Assembly (NCBI RefSeq): GCF_037974265.1
Contig: NZ_CP150233.1
Coordinates: 2,666,001-2,730,000, forward strand
DNA: 64,000 nt
Reading direction: 5' to 3'
Origin: Paenibacillus sp. FSL R5-0623
GTDB taxonomy: Bacteria > Bacillota > Bacilli > Paenibacillales > Paenibacillaceae
Each line of letters opens with the position of its first letter. Within the stretch, counting starts at the first letter, position 1. The position numbers and the translations under genes are program-made. Shown here one piece after another: positions 9,590 through 17,429 of the stretch. The notes beneath the pieces are model-generated. The model ran no database searches, had not been told where the DNA came from, and worked only from the letters and a program-made list of their open reading frames with translations.

Positions 9590-11812
9590 ATGCTGCATTC
9601 ATTAAAGGCCATACAATCATACAAGTCAGGAAACACGCCGGAAGCCCAGCAATTATGGCTGCAACTGCTGGCAGCAGCAGAGAAGCCCCATATTAACCTC
9701 GAACGCATTCATTCCATTGCCGAACTTGAGGGAACAAATCCGGTGCTGGACTACACAGAGCGTACACTTCACGTGCTGGAGGAGCTTCAGGTTTCTTTTT
9801 GGGTGCGAGAAATTCTGGAGGAAGTATTAATCTGGTCAGAGACGGCGAAGGCCGGATCATTGGAGCAGCGGTGGGTATGGCAAAAGCAGGGCGTTAACTT
9901 GTTTGTACATAATGTGGGGTCCGCTCAGTTATATGATCTATACGCAGGGGCAGACCACCTGGATAATGACATCGGTAAGAGCAGGGAGACGAGTTTAAAT
10001 CAACTTGGATCTCCGGGCGATGCCTTAAGTAAGAATGCGGATATAAACGAGCATGATGCGCTGAATTCACACACACCAAGACATGAAGTTATTCGTACTC
10101 TAATTGCTACGCATGGACTTATTGGTCAATACATACGCGGCGAGATTCCATTTGCCGAGAATGCTTCGCTCCACGCCTTGATTGTCAAAGGATGGCTTAC
10201 TACAGATGAGTTGCACACCATACTGATGGCATTAAATGAATGCATTATTGCAGGCGTTGATCCAGCTTTATGGAATCAGGTTCAGGCTGAGGTACAGCGA
10301 ATTGTAGGCTGGATTATCGCTGGACCTGTTCATGAAGACTGGAGCGTGAAAGAACGGTTATCCCGCTTAAGAAGTTCATCTATTCGGCAGGGAGAATCTA
10401 TGGATACGGCGTACGCCAAGCTCCAAACCGAACTGGATGTAGAACAGGCGCTGGCTCCGCTGGCTCATCGCACATTATGGTATGTGGAGTCGGCCATGCA
10501 GGATTTTTCGTTGCAGGAGATGGTGAAAGTGTTCCTGTTGACGCTTCGCAGCGAAAGTATGAATCCAACATCCATGGAGAGTCGATCTGAAATCGTTCGA
10601 CATATCAGCTTCGAACCATTGATGAATACGATGTATTACGACTACAAGGGCGTTAAGAAGCTCAATATTTACAAGAAACGAATGATTGAAAAGTATTTGG
10701 AACAGTATGCATGGGAACAGATTACCGCAGGAGAGCAGATTGTTTATCCTCATCTAACCCATCGCATTGAGCGTCATGCGGATCTGCCGGATACACTGTT
10801 TGTGACCTTTGAATTTTCTCCAGCGGCGGAGAAGCTGATTGCATTCTGTATTGAAGCAGAAAAGTCGCCGTTATACGAGAAGGCTGTACTGCTGTTATTT
10901 GACCTGTTCGGATTACGCCGGGATGCCTATGACCGCTTCCACAACGAAGAGACGTATTTGTCCGATATGAACAGCTCCGGTGATTACAAAAAAGTACTGC
11001 TCGACTATATCGTTGGTAAACGGGTACTGGATATCGGTCCAGGTGGAGGAATTCTACTGGATCTGATTGAGCAGGAAAAACCGGAAGTGGAGCCGATTGG
11101 TATCGATATCTCAGCCAATGTCATTGAAGCGCTGGAACGCAAAAAACAGCGTGAGGGACATCGCTGGCAAGTGATGAAAGGCGATGCCCTGCAATTGGAG
11201 CAATATGTGCAGCCAGGCACAGTGGATACGGTTATTTTTTCATCCATTCTGCATGAATTATATTCATATATTGAACTGGACGGTCGAAGATTTAATTCCG
11301 ACACGGTTGTAGCAGCGCTGAGAAGTTCATTCCGTGTGCTGTCACCTGGAGGAAGAATTCTGATTCGAGATGGCATCATGAGTGAACCGGAGGCACAGAA
11401 GCGCCGGATTCGTTTTCTGGAACCAGATGGGATGCGCTGGCTGGAGCGGTATGCAGAGGATTTTCAGGGACGTGCAATTCAATATGAGCGGGTCTCAGAA
11501 AATGAGGTCGTATTGCCGATCAACGATGCAATGGAGTTTCTCTACACCTATACGTGGGGTGAAGAGGCATACGTGCATGAAATTCAGGAGCAGTTCGGTA
11601 TATTCACGCCGACAGCCTATGAGAACTGTATTCGAGAAGCGCTGGGTGAACAAGCCGAAATTATTACTCTCCGATATTTCCTTCAAGAGGGGTACACGGA
11701 AGCACTTGGAGAACGAATGATCTTCATGAACGAAGATGGCGAGCCTGCGCCTTTGCCAGATAGCACCTGCCTGATTGTCATTGAGAAGAAGAAAGGGTTG
11801 GCGGATGGATGA
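9590..11812 (+). CDS. Large SAM-dependent methyltransferase with unknown N-terminal region
   Basis: A 740-residue protein. The C-terminal part has a class I methyltransferase domain, with SAM motif I VLDIGPGGGILLDL (about residues 477-490), the acidic EPIGIDIS, and the later VIFSSILHEL and LSPGGRILIRDG. The first ~440 residues are not a family I recognise; they are helix-rich and include a stretch (residues ~110-150) of low-complexity polar sequence that may be a linker. No signal peptide or membrane segment is seen. The stop codon overlaps the start of the histidine phosphatase gene (ATGA), so the two are coupled. The substrate is unknown. The long N-terminus could be a substrate-recognition or second catalytic module. 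Confidence 0.82.
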   Translation: MLHSLKAIQSYKSGNTPEAQQLWLQLLAAAEKPHINLERIHSIAELEGTNPVLDYTERTLHVLEELQVSFWVREILEEVLIWSETAKAGSLEQRWVWQKQGVNLFVHNVGSAQLYDLYAGADHLDNDIGKSRETSLNQLGSPGDALSKNADINEHDALNSHTPRHEVIRTLIATHGLIGQYIRGEIPFAENASLHALIVKGWLTTDELHTILMALNECIIAGVDPALWNQVQAEVQRIVGWIIAGPVHEDWSVKERLSRLRSSSIRQGESMDTAYAKLQTELDVEQALAPLAHRTLWYVESAMQDFSLQEMVKVFLLTLRSESMNPTSMESRSEIVRHISFEPLMNTMYYDYKGVKKLNIYKKRMIEKYLEQYAWEQITAGEQIVYPHLTHRIERHADLPDTLFVTFEFSPAAEKLIAFCIEAEKSPLYEKAVLLLFDLFGLRRDAYDRFHNEETYLSDMNSSGDYKKVLLDYIVGKRVLDIGPGGGILLDLIEQEKPEVEPIGIDISANVIEALERKKQREGHRWQVMKGDALQLEQYVQPGTVDTVIFSSILHELYSYIELDGRRFNSDTVVAALRSSFRVLSPGGRILIRDGIMSEPEAQKRRIRFLEPDGMRWLERYAEDFQGRAIQYERVSENEVVLPINDAMEFLYTYTWGEEAYVHEIQEQFGIFTPTAYENCIREALGEQAEIITLRYFLQEGYTEALGERMIFMNEDGEPAPLPDSTCLIVIEKKKGLADG

Positions 11813-12387
11813 TGAGCGAAGCCAGCACAGTTTTGTATTTTGTTAGACATGCGGAGTCTCGGTATGTTGAAGGACAGGAACGCGAGCGTGGGCTGACAGA
11901 GCAAGGACATCAAGATGCGGGAACGGTTGCCAGTCTGCTCCATGGGGAGCAGATTCAACTGTTCTATTCTAGCCCTTATAGGCGAGCTGTGGATACGATT
12001 CAGATTCTGGCAGATCGGTCAGGTGGAATTGTGGTGACAGAGGAAGATCTGCGTGAACGCCAGTTATCGAGTTCAGATGTGAAGCATGATAATTTTCGTG
12101 AAGCCAAGCAGCGGTTGTACCGTAATCCTACGTATGCGTATCCAGGTGGAGAGTCTGGTGAACAGGCTCGCTCAAGGGCAGTAGCGGTGATCGAGAAAAT
12201 TTTGCATAAACATGTGGGTCGCAAGGTAGTCATCGGAACCCATGGAGATGTCATGACACTTATTTTACAACATTATGATTCTTCCTACGGTTATGATTTC
12301 TGGGAGAAGACTACGATGCCGGATATCTATAAGTTACAGTTTGATGGAACGCGCAAGTTGGTCCAGGTCACCCGATTGTGGGAGTAA
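11809..12387 (+). CDS. Histidine phosphatase family protein
   Basis: A 192-residue phosphatase of the phosphoglycerate-mutase-like fold. The phosphohistidine motif is LYFVRHAES (RHA at about residues 14-16), and the second catalytic His lies in VIGTHGDVMTLIL. GLTEQGHQDA is the usual following segment. The gene overlaps the methyltransferase by four bases; a second ATG at 11812 is an equally possible start. The substrate is not predictable. Coupling suggests it acts with the methyltransferase product or in the same stress or repair response. Confidence 0.88.
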   Translation: MMSEASTVLYFVRHAESRYVEGQERERGLTEQGHQDAGTVASLLHGEQIQLFYSSPYRRAVDTIQILADRSGGIVVTEEDLRERQLSSSDVKHDNFREAKQRLYRNPTYAYPGGESGEQARSRAVAVIEKILHKHVGRKVVIGTHGDVMTLILQHYDSSYGYDFWEKTTMPDIYKLQFDGTRKLVQVTRLWE

Positions 12388-12447
12388 CAGAGTTATATAT
12401 GAGAAAAGCATTAGCCAGAATGATAGTGGGGAGAGTGAGTTGAACGG

Positions 12448-13110
12448 ATGAAAATTACGCTGTTGCCTGATACATACTTTATTGAAAATCTAAGCGTATC
12501 TTCATTACAGGATAGAATGTACTGCATATTTGATCTCGAAGGGACGGGCATTAATCCCGTGGTGGAGAGTGTGACTCAATTTGGTGGGATGCACTACCAA
12601 AGAGGTCAACGGTGTAACACAACATTTTCTTCACTTACACGTGCGAACAAACCTATACCAGAAGCTGTGGCAAAATTAACAGGCATTTCGAATGAGGATA
12701 TGATAGAGGCTCCATCGTTCGTAGAAACATTTCAGGAATTTCTGAAATTTATTGGGGATAATGTGCTTGTAACACAAGCAGGATATGAATATGATCTGCC
12801 CATCTTGAAGCGGCATTGTGATGAGTATGGTCTCCCGATGTTGACTAACCCGGTACTCGATACAAAAGCGATGTTCACCTACATTCATCCTGAGGTTAAT
12901 GAGGTCGTCTCTACGGATTTTTTGATTCGGTATTACGATCTGAATACGGATGGAATACACAGGCACAATGCTTTGGCAGATTGTGGTGTGATTGCTCGTA
13001 TCTTTGAAAGTATCCTTAGCGAATACGAGGAACTTCAATTGGATCATTTTACAGCCGATCCTAATCGAATGATGAAGCGGTTTGTTATACCTGAGATGTA
13101 TCTGACATGA
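12448..13110 (+). CDS. DEDD-family 3'-5' exonuclease (DnaQ-like)
   Basis: A 220-residue protein with an RNase T/DnaQ exonuclease fold. Exo I is YCIFDLEGTG with the catalytic Asp and Glu. Exo II lies near VTQAGYEYDLPIL. Exo III is HNALADCGV, with His then Asp five residues later as in the DEDDh subclass. It is a stand-alone exonuclease, not fused to a polymerase, with about 23 extra N-terminal residues before the fold. A GGGGAGAG ribosome site lies upstream. It could act in DNA repair or RNA trimming. Confidence 0.85.
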   Translation: MKITLLPDTYFIENLSVSSLQDRMYCIFDLEGTGINPVVESVTQFGGMHYQRGQRCNTTFSSLTRANKPIPEAVAKLTGISNEDMIEAPSFVETFQEFLKFIGDNVLVTQAGYEYDLPILKRHCDEYGLPMLTNPVLDTKAMFTYIHPEVNEVVSTDFLIRYYDLNTDGIHRHNALADCGVIARIFESILSEYEELQLDHFTADPNRMMKRFVIPEMYLT

Positions 13111-13132
13111 TGATGAACTGGAGGGGAGATCA

Positions 13133-13507
13133 ATGAGTAAAACGGATGTGGAGAAACTACTGTTGGATCTTAACGAGGGACGGATTCTGACCCAGCAGAC
13201 ATTCGAAGGGTTGGATGTGGAAATTTACCTGGATGAAAGGGATGCCTCTGCATTTGCTGACGAGTGGATGCAAGCTTTTGAACGATGGGCTCAAGATACC
13301 GCGGTAGCTGAAGAAGAGGTGCTGCGCGCATGCAGGGAACAGGCGTTCAAACAGACCTTGGCTCTCACCGGCGAACCTGAGTTAGCGGGGTATGTGAGTG
13401 ATGATATGGGTTTAATTGGTGCTGCATTGTTACAGGGTACGGCGAATGATTCCTTTGTGGATCAGCTGTTGGAAAGTTATCGACAAGGTAGGTTGCCCCT
13501 GCGATAA
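13133..13507 (+). CDS. Hypothetical acidic protein, 124 residues
   Basis: I do not recognise this family. The protein is acidic and predicted largely helical and soluble (EKLLLDLNEGRIL, DEWMQAFERWAQDT, DQLLESYRQGRLPLR). A GGAGGGGAG ribosome site precedes the ATG. It begins 22 bases after the exonuclease gene and looks like the last gene of the co-directional run starting at 6768. No clear terminator follows before the Fur box. Confidence 0.75.
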   Translation: MSKTDVEKLLLDLNEGRILTQQTFEGLDVEIYLDERDASAFADEWMQAFERWAQDTAVAEEEVLRACREQAFKQTLALTGEPELAGYVSDDMGLIGAALLQGTANDSFVDQLLESYRQGRLPLR

Positions 13508-13611
13508 GCGGGGGAGGGCCACCAGGGTTGTTTCGTTTGTATAAAAAAACAGCATCAAATGTACATTGTGGGTCGGCTGAGGCATAAGGTACAATTCACC
13601 TAAGCAATCGA

Positions 13612-13632
13612 TGAGAATGATAATCATTATAT
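13612..13632 (+). promoter_or_regulatory. Fur box before the siderophore-binding protein gene
   Basis: GAGAATGATAATCATTAT matches the Fur consensus (GATAATGATAATCATTATC) at nearly every position and lies about 55 bases upstream of an iron-siderophore binding lipoprotein gene. Iron repression by Fur is therefore expected. Confidence 0.85.
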
Positions 13633-13684
13633 GTGAAATATTCTCACGGTTACATCAACAGATCACATAGGGGTGAAGGGTAAC

Positions 13685-14683
13685 ATGGTAGGTTTAGTTA
13701 AAGGTTTCAAAGGGTGGACGATTACATTACTGCTCATGGGTCTGGTTATTTCAGGATGTAGTACAAATACCGCTACGGATGCGGAACAGACTCCTGCAAC
13801 TGAAAGTGCAGCCTCTGGAGAAAATACTACTGAAACCGAGACAGAGCCTGCTACACGGGTTGTACAGGATGAATTTGGAGATGTGACGATTCCGGTTCAG
13901 CCACAGCGGATTGCTGGAATATATGTGGAAGATTATCTGAAGGCGCTCGATATTAAACCTGTAGTGCAGTGGTATAATCCGATGTGGGGTGTACAGGATT
14001 ATTTAGCACTGGATGTTCCTCAATTTGATACTACAGGGAGTATTGAAGCTTTGTTGGAGTATGATCCGGATCTCATCATTGTAGATGGTGGGGTAGATAT
14101 GGAGAAATATGAGATGTACTCCAAGGTGGCACCGACGTATCGTCTGCCTGAGAGCGTACTGCAGGATTCAAATCAAATTTTGAAAACCATTGCCGATGTT
14201 GTAGGTAAACCCGACAAGGGTGAAGAAGTTGCTGCGGCATTTAAGGCCAAGATTGCAGATGCCAAATCGAAGCTGCAGGAAGCGGTTGGAGACGAGACGG
14301 TCGCAGTTGTCCGGCTGAATGTTAACGATGACACACTGGCTTTGTTCGGTGTGAAGAATCGATTTACCGGATTTATTTATTCCGAGCTTGGTCTAACACC
14401 TCATCCTCTGGTTAGCAAGATGGAAGAATATCAGGAAATTCTGTCTGAAGAGGCCGTGCCGCAGCTTGATGCAGATCATCTTATTATTTTCCCTTCCAAT
14501 GGAGAATGGTCTTCTCCTGAGAACAAGGAAGCCTTGAAGGTACTTGATAGCAAATTGTGGAAATCTCTTCCGGCCGTTAAGAACAATCAGGTATATATAA
14601 TGGAAAGATCACATTGGCAATCAGGTGCGATTACAGCGAATTCCATGAAAATTGATGATCTCTTGGAAAAAATGACTCCATAA
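13685..14683 (+). CDS. Iron-siderophore ABC transporter substrate-binding lipoprotein
   Basis: A 332-residue lipoprotein of the FepB/FeuA-like class III binding-protein family that captures ferric siderophores at the outer face of the membrane. The N-terminus has a basic start, a hydrophobic core and the lipobox VISGCSTN. A Thr/Glu-rich linker follows, then the two-lobed domain (VQPQRIAGIYVEDYLKAL, YDPDLIIVDGG, VAPTYRLPES). ATG 13685 is chosen over GTG 13673, which overlaps the AGGGGTG ribosome site. A Fur box precedes it. No permease or ATPase gene is adjacent, so it must share a transporter encoded elsewhere. It resembles the lipoprotein at 60604 and the C-terminal half of the regulator at 14786. 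Confidence 0.92.
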   Translation: MVGLVKGFKGWTITLLLMGLVISGCSTNTATDAEQTPATESAASGENTTETETEPATRVVQDEFGDVTIPVQPQRIAGIYVEDYLKALDIKPVVQWYNPMWGVQDYLALDVPQFDTTGSIEALLEYDPDLIIVDGGVDMEKYEMYSKVAPTYRLPESVLQDSNQILKTIADVVGKPDKGEEVAAAFKAKIADAKSKLQEAVGDETVAVVRLNVNDDTLALFGVKNRFTGFIYSELGLTPHPLVSKMEEYQEILSEEAVPQLDADHLIIFPSNGEWSSPENKEALKVLDSKLWKSLPAVKNNQVYIMERSHWQSGAITANSMKIDDLLEKMTP

Positions 14684-14696
14684 GTATAATCTCATA

Positions 14697-14736
14697 AAGA
14701 AAGTTCTTCAGCCAGGGTTGAAGAGCTTTCTTTTTT
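14697..14736 (+). terminator. Terminator after the siderophore-binding protein
   Basis: AAGAAAGTTCTTCA pairs with TGAAGAGCTTTCTT (14 base pairs with one G-U), followed by TTTT. The stem separates the lipoprotein gene from the regulator and its own Fur box. Confidence 0.88.
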
Positions 14737-14754
14737 CGTATACACTATTTTAAA

Positions 14755-14769
14755 TGATAATAATTCTCA
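14755..14769 (+). promoter_or_regulatory. Fur box before the Btr-like regulator
   Basis: TGATAATAATTCTCA matches TGATAATNATTATCA at 14 of 15 positions and ends 16 bases before the regulator start, so Fur bound here would block its transcription. Confidence 0.83.
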
Positions 14770-14785
14770 GTTGAGGACGATGAAC

Positions 14786-16450
14786 ATGTGCCACATCATA
14801 ATACAATTGATCCCCAAGCCCTGGCTATGCTCACTTCAGCATATGGAATACGTAGATCACCATAAGCCTCACATCGATAAACGTTTGTTATACAGAATGT
14901 CGTCTTCACACGCCATATTTGTTGTAACGTCTGGGAAGGGGTCAATAGTTTGCTCAGATCGGGAATCTCATTTGGAAAAAGGAATGATTATGTTTGTTCC
15001 GGCTGGAACATCCGTTAAAATAGAAGGTTCGCCTTGGACAGAAAGTGAATTGCAGTATTATAAGCTTGATCTTATGGTGGCTGAGTTAAGCGAAGAGACT
15101 TCGAACGCTTTGTCTAGAAGAAACACGGAGGAGCAGCAGGAATTTTCACAAAGTCCAGTTTCTCCGACATTATTACCTCTTATGCAACTCAGTTACAGCC
15201 CGTGGAGTTCCTGTCTCGAAGCCTTGGAACAAATACTGCGTCAACAGATCTCCGGCGATTGGCTAGAGCAATGGGAGGTACAGCTTCGTTTCCAGGAGTG
15301 GTTCCGTGCCTTGCTTCGCCAGAGTGCTCCCGAAACTGAAGTACCCGATGACCGTGCCCGTCTTCAAAGTTCCATTCGTTATATTGGCGACCACTATGAT
15401 CAGACCATAACCGTGGATGAGCTCGCAGCAGATATTGGTCTAACAAGAGCCAGCTACACTCGGCAATTCAAAAAAATTACAGGCAAGCTCCCGCTTGAAT
15501 ATGTAAATGCGGTTCGGCTGGAGCGCTCGAAGCAACTATTGCAGCTCACGGATGATCGCATCCATGAAATTGCACAGAATGTGGGATTTAGCAGCGAGTA
15601 TTATTTTGGTCGTCGTTTCAAGCAATATGCTGGTATTTCACCTGGACTATACCGCCGTCATCACCGTCAAGAGGTTCGTGTCTTTGCTCCTTATCTGGAG
15701 GACTTTGTGTTGGCTCTTGGCGTAAAACCTGTACTGCAATGCTCGCATCATTCTTGGGGGAGACAGCATTATTTGGGATTGGATGACGTACCCGAATTCG
15801 ACGTAAGCGAGCAGGATGCTCAATTTAATGTGGGCAATATACCGGACTTTATCATGCTGAACAAGGGATATGATCGATGGAATCTGGACCGCTTTGAGCA
15901 GGTAGCACCTACGTTTTACGTGGATCATCTGGGAGAAGATTGGCGCTCTATTTTAAGATCGACAGCCGATGTGTTAGGGAAGGTGAATCGGGTTCAAGAT
16001 GTAATTGGTGCGTATGAGGACAAGGCAATGGAAGCTAAGAGCCGGTTAGCACGATATATACGTGGTCAGACAGTGGCATTTTTGCGTATATCCGCTTCGG
16101 ATATTACTCTCTATGGGGATCAGCAGGGTTACGTTGGACCTGTAATTTATCAGGATCTTGGAATGACTCCACACTCCCGTGTGCAGCAATGGACAAGACA
16201 CGAGCGGAGGATTTTCATTGGATTGGACCAGTTAAGTCAGCTTCATGCGGATCACTTGTTGATTACATTTGACACTGGAAATTCTGCCAAACCTGGAGAT
16301 GAGCGCGAACTGCTCGACAGGGACGAATGGAAACGTCTGCCTGCGGTGAAGAGTGGCAATGTCTATGAGGTGGATTTTATGAGCTGGATGAACTACGGTG
16401 TGATCTCTCATGGGAAGAAGATTGAGGATATATTGCGGTTTATGGCTTGA
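14786..16450 (+). CDS. AraC regulator fused to a siderophore-binding domain (Btr-like)
   Basis: A 554-residue fusion. The N-terminal cupin-like region (about 1-190) is followed by an AraC DNA-binding domain (VDELAADIGLTRASYTRQFK and IHEIAQNVGFSSEYYFGRRF) and a C-terminal ~260-residue periplasmic-binding-protein-like domain (YLEDFVLALGVKPVLQ). This is the layout of B. subtilis Btr, which senses ferric bacillibactin and activates its uptake genes. Here the sensor domain lacks a signal peptide, so it acts in the cytoplasm. Start choice is uncertain: TTG 14771, ATG 14780 and ATG 14786 are in frame, and GAGG at 14773-14776 best fits 14786. The Fur box upstream and the neighbouring binding lipoprotein point to iron-siderophore control. 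Confidence 0.9.
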   Translation: MCHIIIQLIPKPWLCSLQHMEYVDHHKPHIDKRLLYRMSSSHAIFVVTSGKGSIVCSDRESHLEKGMIMFVPAGTSVKIEGSPWTESELQYYKLDLMVAELSEETSNALSRRNTEEQQEFSQSPVSPTLLPLMQLSYSPWSSCLEALEQILRQQISGDWLEQWEVQLRFQEWFRALLRQSAPETEVPDDRARLQSSIRYIGDHYDQTITVDELAADIGLTRASYTRQFKKITGKLPLEYVNAVRLERSKQLLQLTDDRIHEIAQNVGFSSEYYFGRRFKQYAGISPGLYRRHHRQEVRVFAPYLEDFVLALGVKPVLQCSHHSWGRQHYLGLDDVPEFDVSEQDAQFNVGNIPDFIMLNKGYDRWNLDRFEQVAPTFYVDHLGEDWRSILRSTADVLGKVNRVQDVIGAYEDKAMEAKSRLARYIRGQTVAFLRISASDITLYGDQQGYVGPVIYQDLGMTPHSRVQQWTRHERRIFIGLDQLSQLHADHLLITFDTGNSAKPGDERELLDRDEWKRLPAVKSGNVYEVDFMSWMNYGVISHGKKIEDILRFMA

Positions 16451-16578
16451 GGATTGGAGCTAAAACTACAAACTAGCTGGTTTCAATATTAAATTAAACT
16501 CGAAGAAAAATAAAAAATATTCCACTAATCTGATTTACTGTATAATATAGGAAAAATGAACTGGAGAATAGACATCCT

Positions 16579-16896
16579 ATGAATAAAAAAATATGGGCCT
16601 CGCTTTTAGTAATAGCTGTTATTGGAATGATTCCTGTTAGAGCAATATCGACGACTACGGTTGCCGAATCGCATGAAATTTCGGGTGAAGATCTTCCTGA
16701 AAGCTTACCATATGATTCTAACCATCCAGATATAATTTATGTGAAGGATTGTGGGGTCTTCGAGAAAGTTGATTCGAGTTTAGTAGATTACGGCGAAGAA
16801 GAAGTTGTGTTCGATGATATACAAAAGGTAACAGATAAAACGAATGTAATTGTTGCTTATGATGCAACTTACATCAAAACAGGTGAATGGGAATAG
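16579..16896 (+). CDS. Small secreted hypothetical protein
   Basis: A 105-residue protein with a clear signal peptide (MNKKIWASLLVIAVIGMIPV, probable cleavage after VRA or soon after). The acidic mature part (about 80 residues) contains IIYVKDCGVFEKVDSS and a single cysteine. I do not recognise the family. The ribosome site is weak (GGAG, 12 bases before the ATG), and a TATAAT occurs at 16541-16546. Base composition is more AT-rich than that of the neighbours. A probable terminator follows. Confidence 0.6.
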   Translation: MNKKIWASLLVIAVIGMIPVRAISTTTVAESHEISGEDLPESLPYDSNHPDIIYVKDCGVFEKVDSSLVDYGEEEVVFDDIQKVTDKTNVIVAYDATYIKTGEWE

Positions 16897-16921
16897 CTAA
16901 TTCATTAGATTTACAATCTGG

Positions 16922-16959
16922 AAGCGCAAGGAGAGATTTATTCTTCTTGGGCTTTTTTT
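16922..16959 (+). terminator. Probable terminator after the small secreted protein
   Basis: AAGCGCAAGGAGA pairs with TTCTTCTTGGGCTT apart from one mismatch and a wobble pair, and runs into TTTTTTT. Confidence 0.6.
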
Positions 16960-16970
16960 ATATCCAATAA

Positions 16971-17168
16971 AAATATAAAATTCCAGAATTCGACCTAAGC
17001 ATGAAAGAAGTAAATGATTTCATCAACTGGTATGAAGCCAAACAAGCTGGAAGTGGCAAGGCATCGTATGCGATAGATAAACACGACAATAACAAAGGAC
17101 CTTTTAAAAGTCGGAAGGATTATATCCTGTTTGATCGGGTGCTGACGTTTGAGGTAAGTGAATACTAG
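16971..17168 (+). pseudogene. Orphan C-terminal gene fragment
   Basis: An open frame of 65 codons follows an in-frame TAA at 16968 and ends at TAG 17166-17168. Its only ATG is at 17001 (55 residues), with no ribosome site. The sequence looks like real protein (EFDLSMKEVNDFINWYE, then SRKDYILFDRVLTFEV). It resembles the tail of a longer, probably secreted protein, which I cannot name. A terminator follows at once, as expected for the surviving 3' end of a decayed gene. It may instead be a short unannotated gene. Confidence 0.4.
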
Positions 17169-17175
17169 AAAATGT

Positions 17176-17216
17176 GAAGTTCCTCCAGCTTAGCTGAAGG
17201 GGCTTCTTTGTTGTTT
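17176..17216 (+). terminator. Terminator following the gene fragment
   Basis: GAAGTTCCTCCAGC pairs with GCTGAAGGGGCTTC around TTA, with two wobbles and one mismatch, followed by TTTGTTGTTT. Confidence 0.7.
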
Positions 17217-17429
17217 ACTTTGATGAATGAGCCAATGCAACTACTCGAAAGGCTTGTTTGATCTTATTTTAGTGTAGCGTTTACAAAAAAACAGGATAAT
17301 GAGCACAAAATGCAAAAGCGAATGTCCTTGACTGAACGATTGCGACATACCATTAGAATGAAGGCTGATCTGTAACTCAGGGTTTGAAGTCTTCAAGCAT
17401 AGCCATGAACGGCGGATGGGAGAGCTGTA

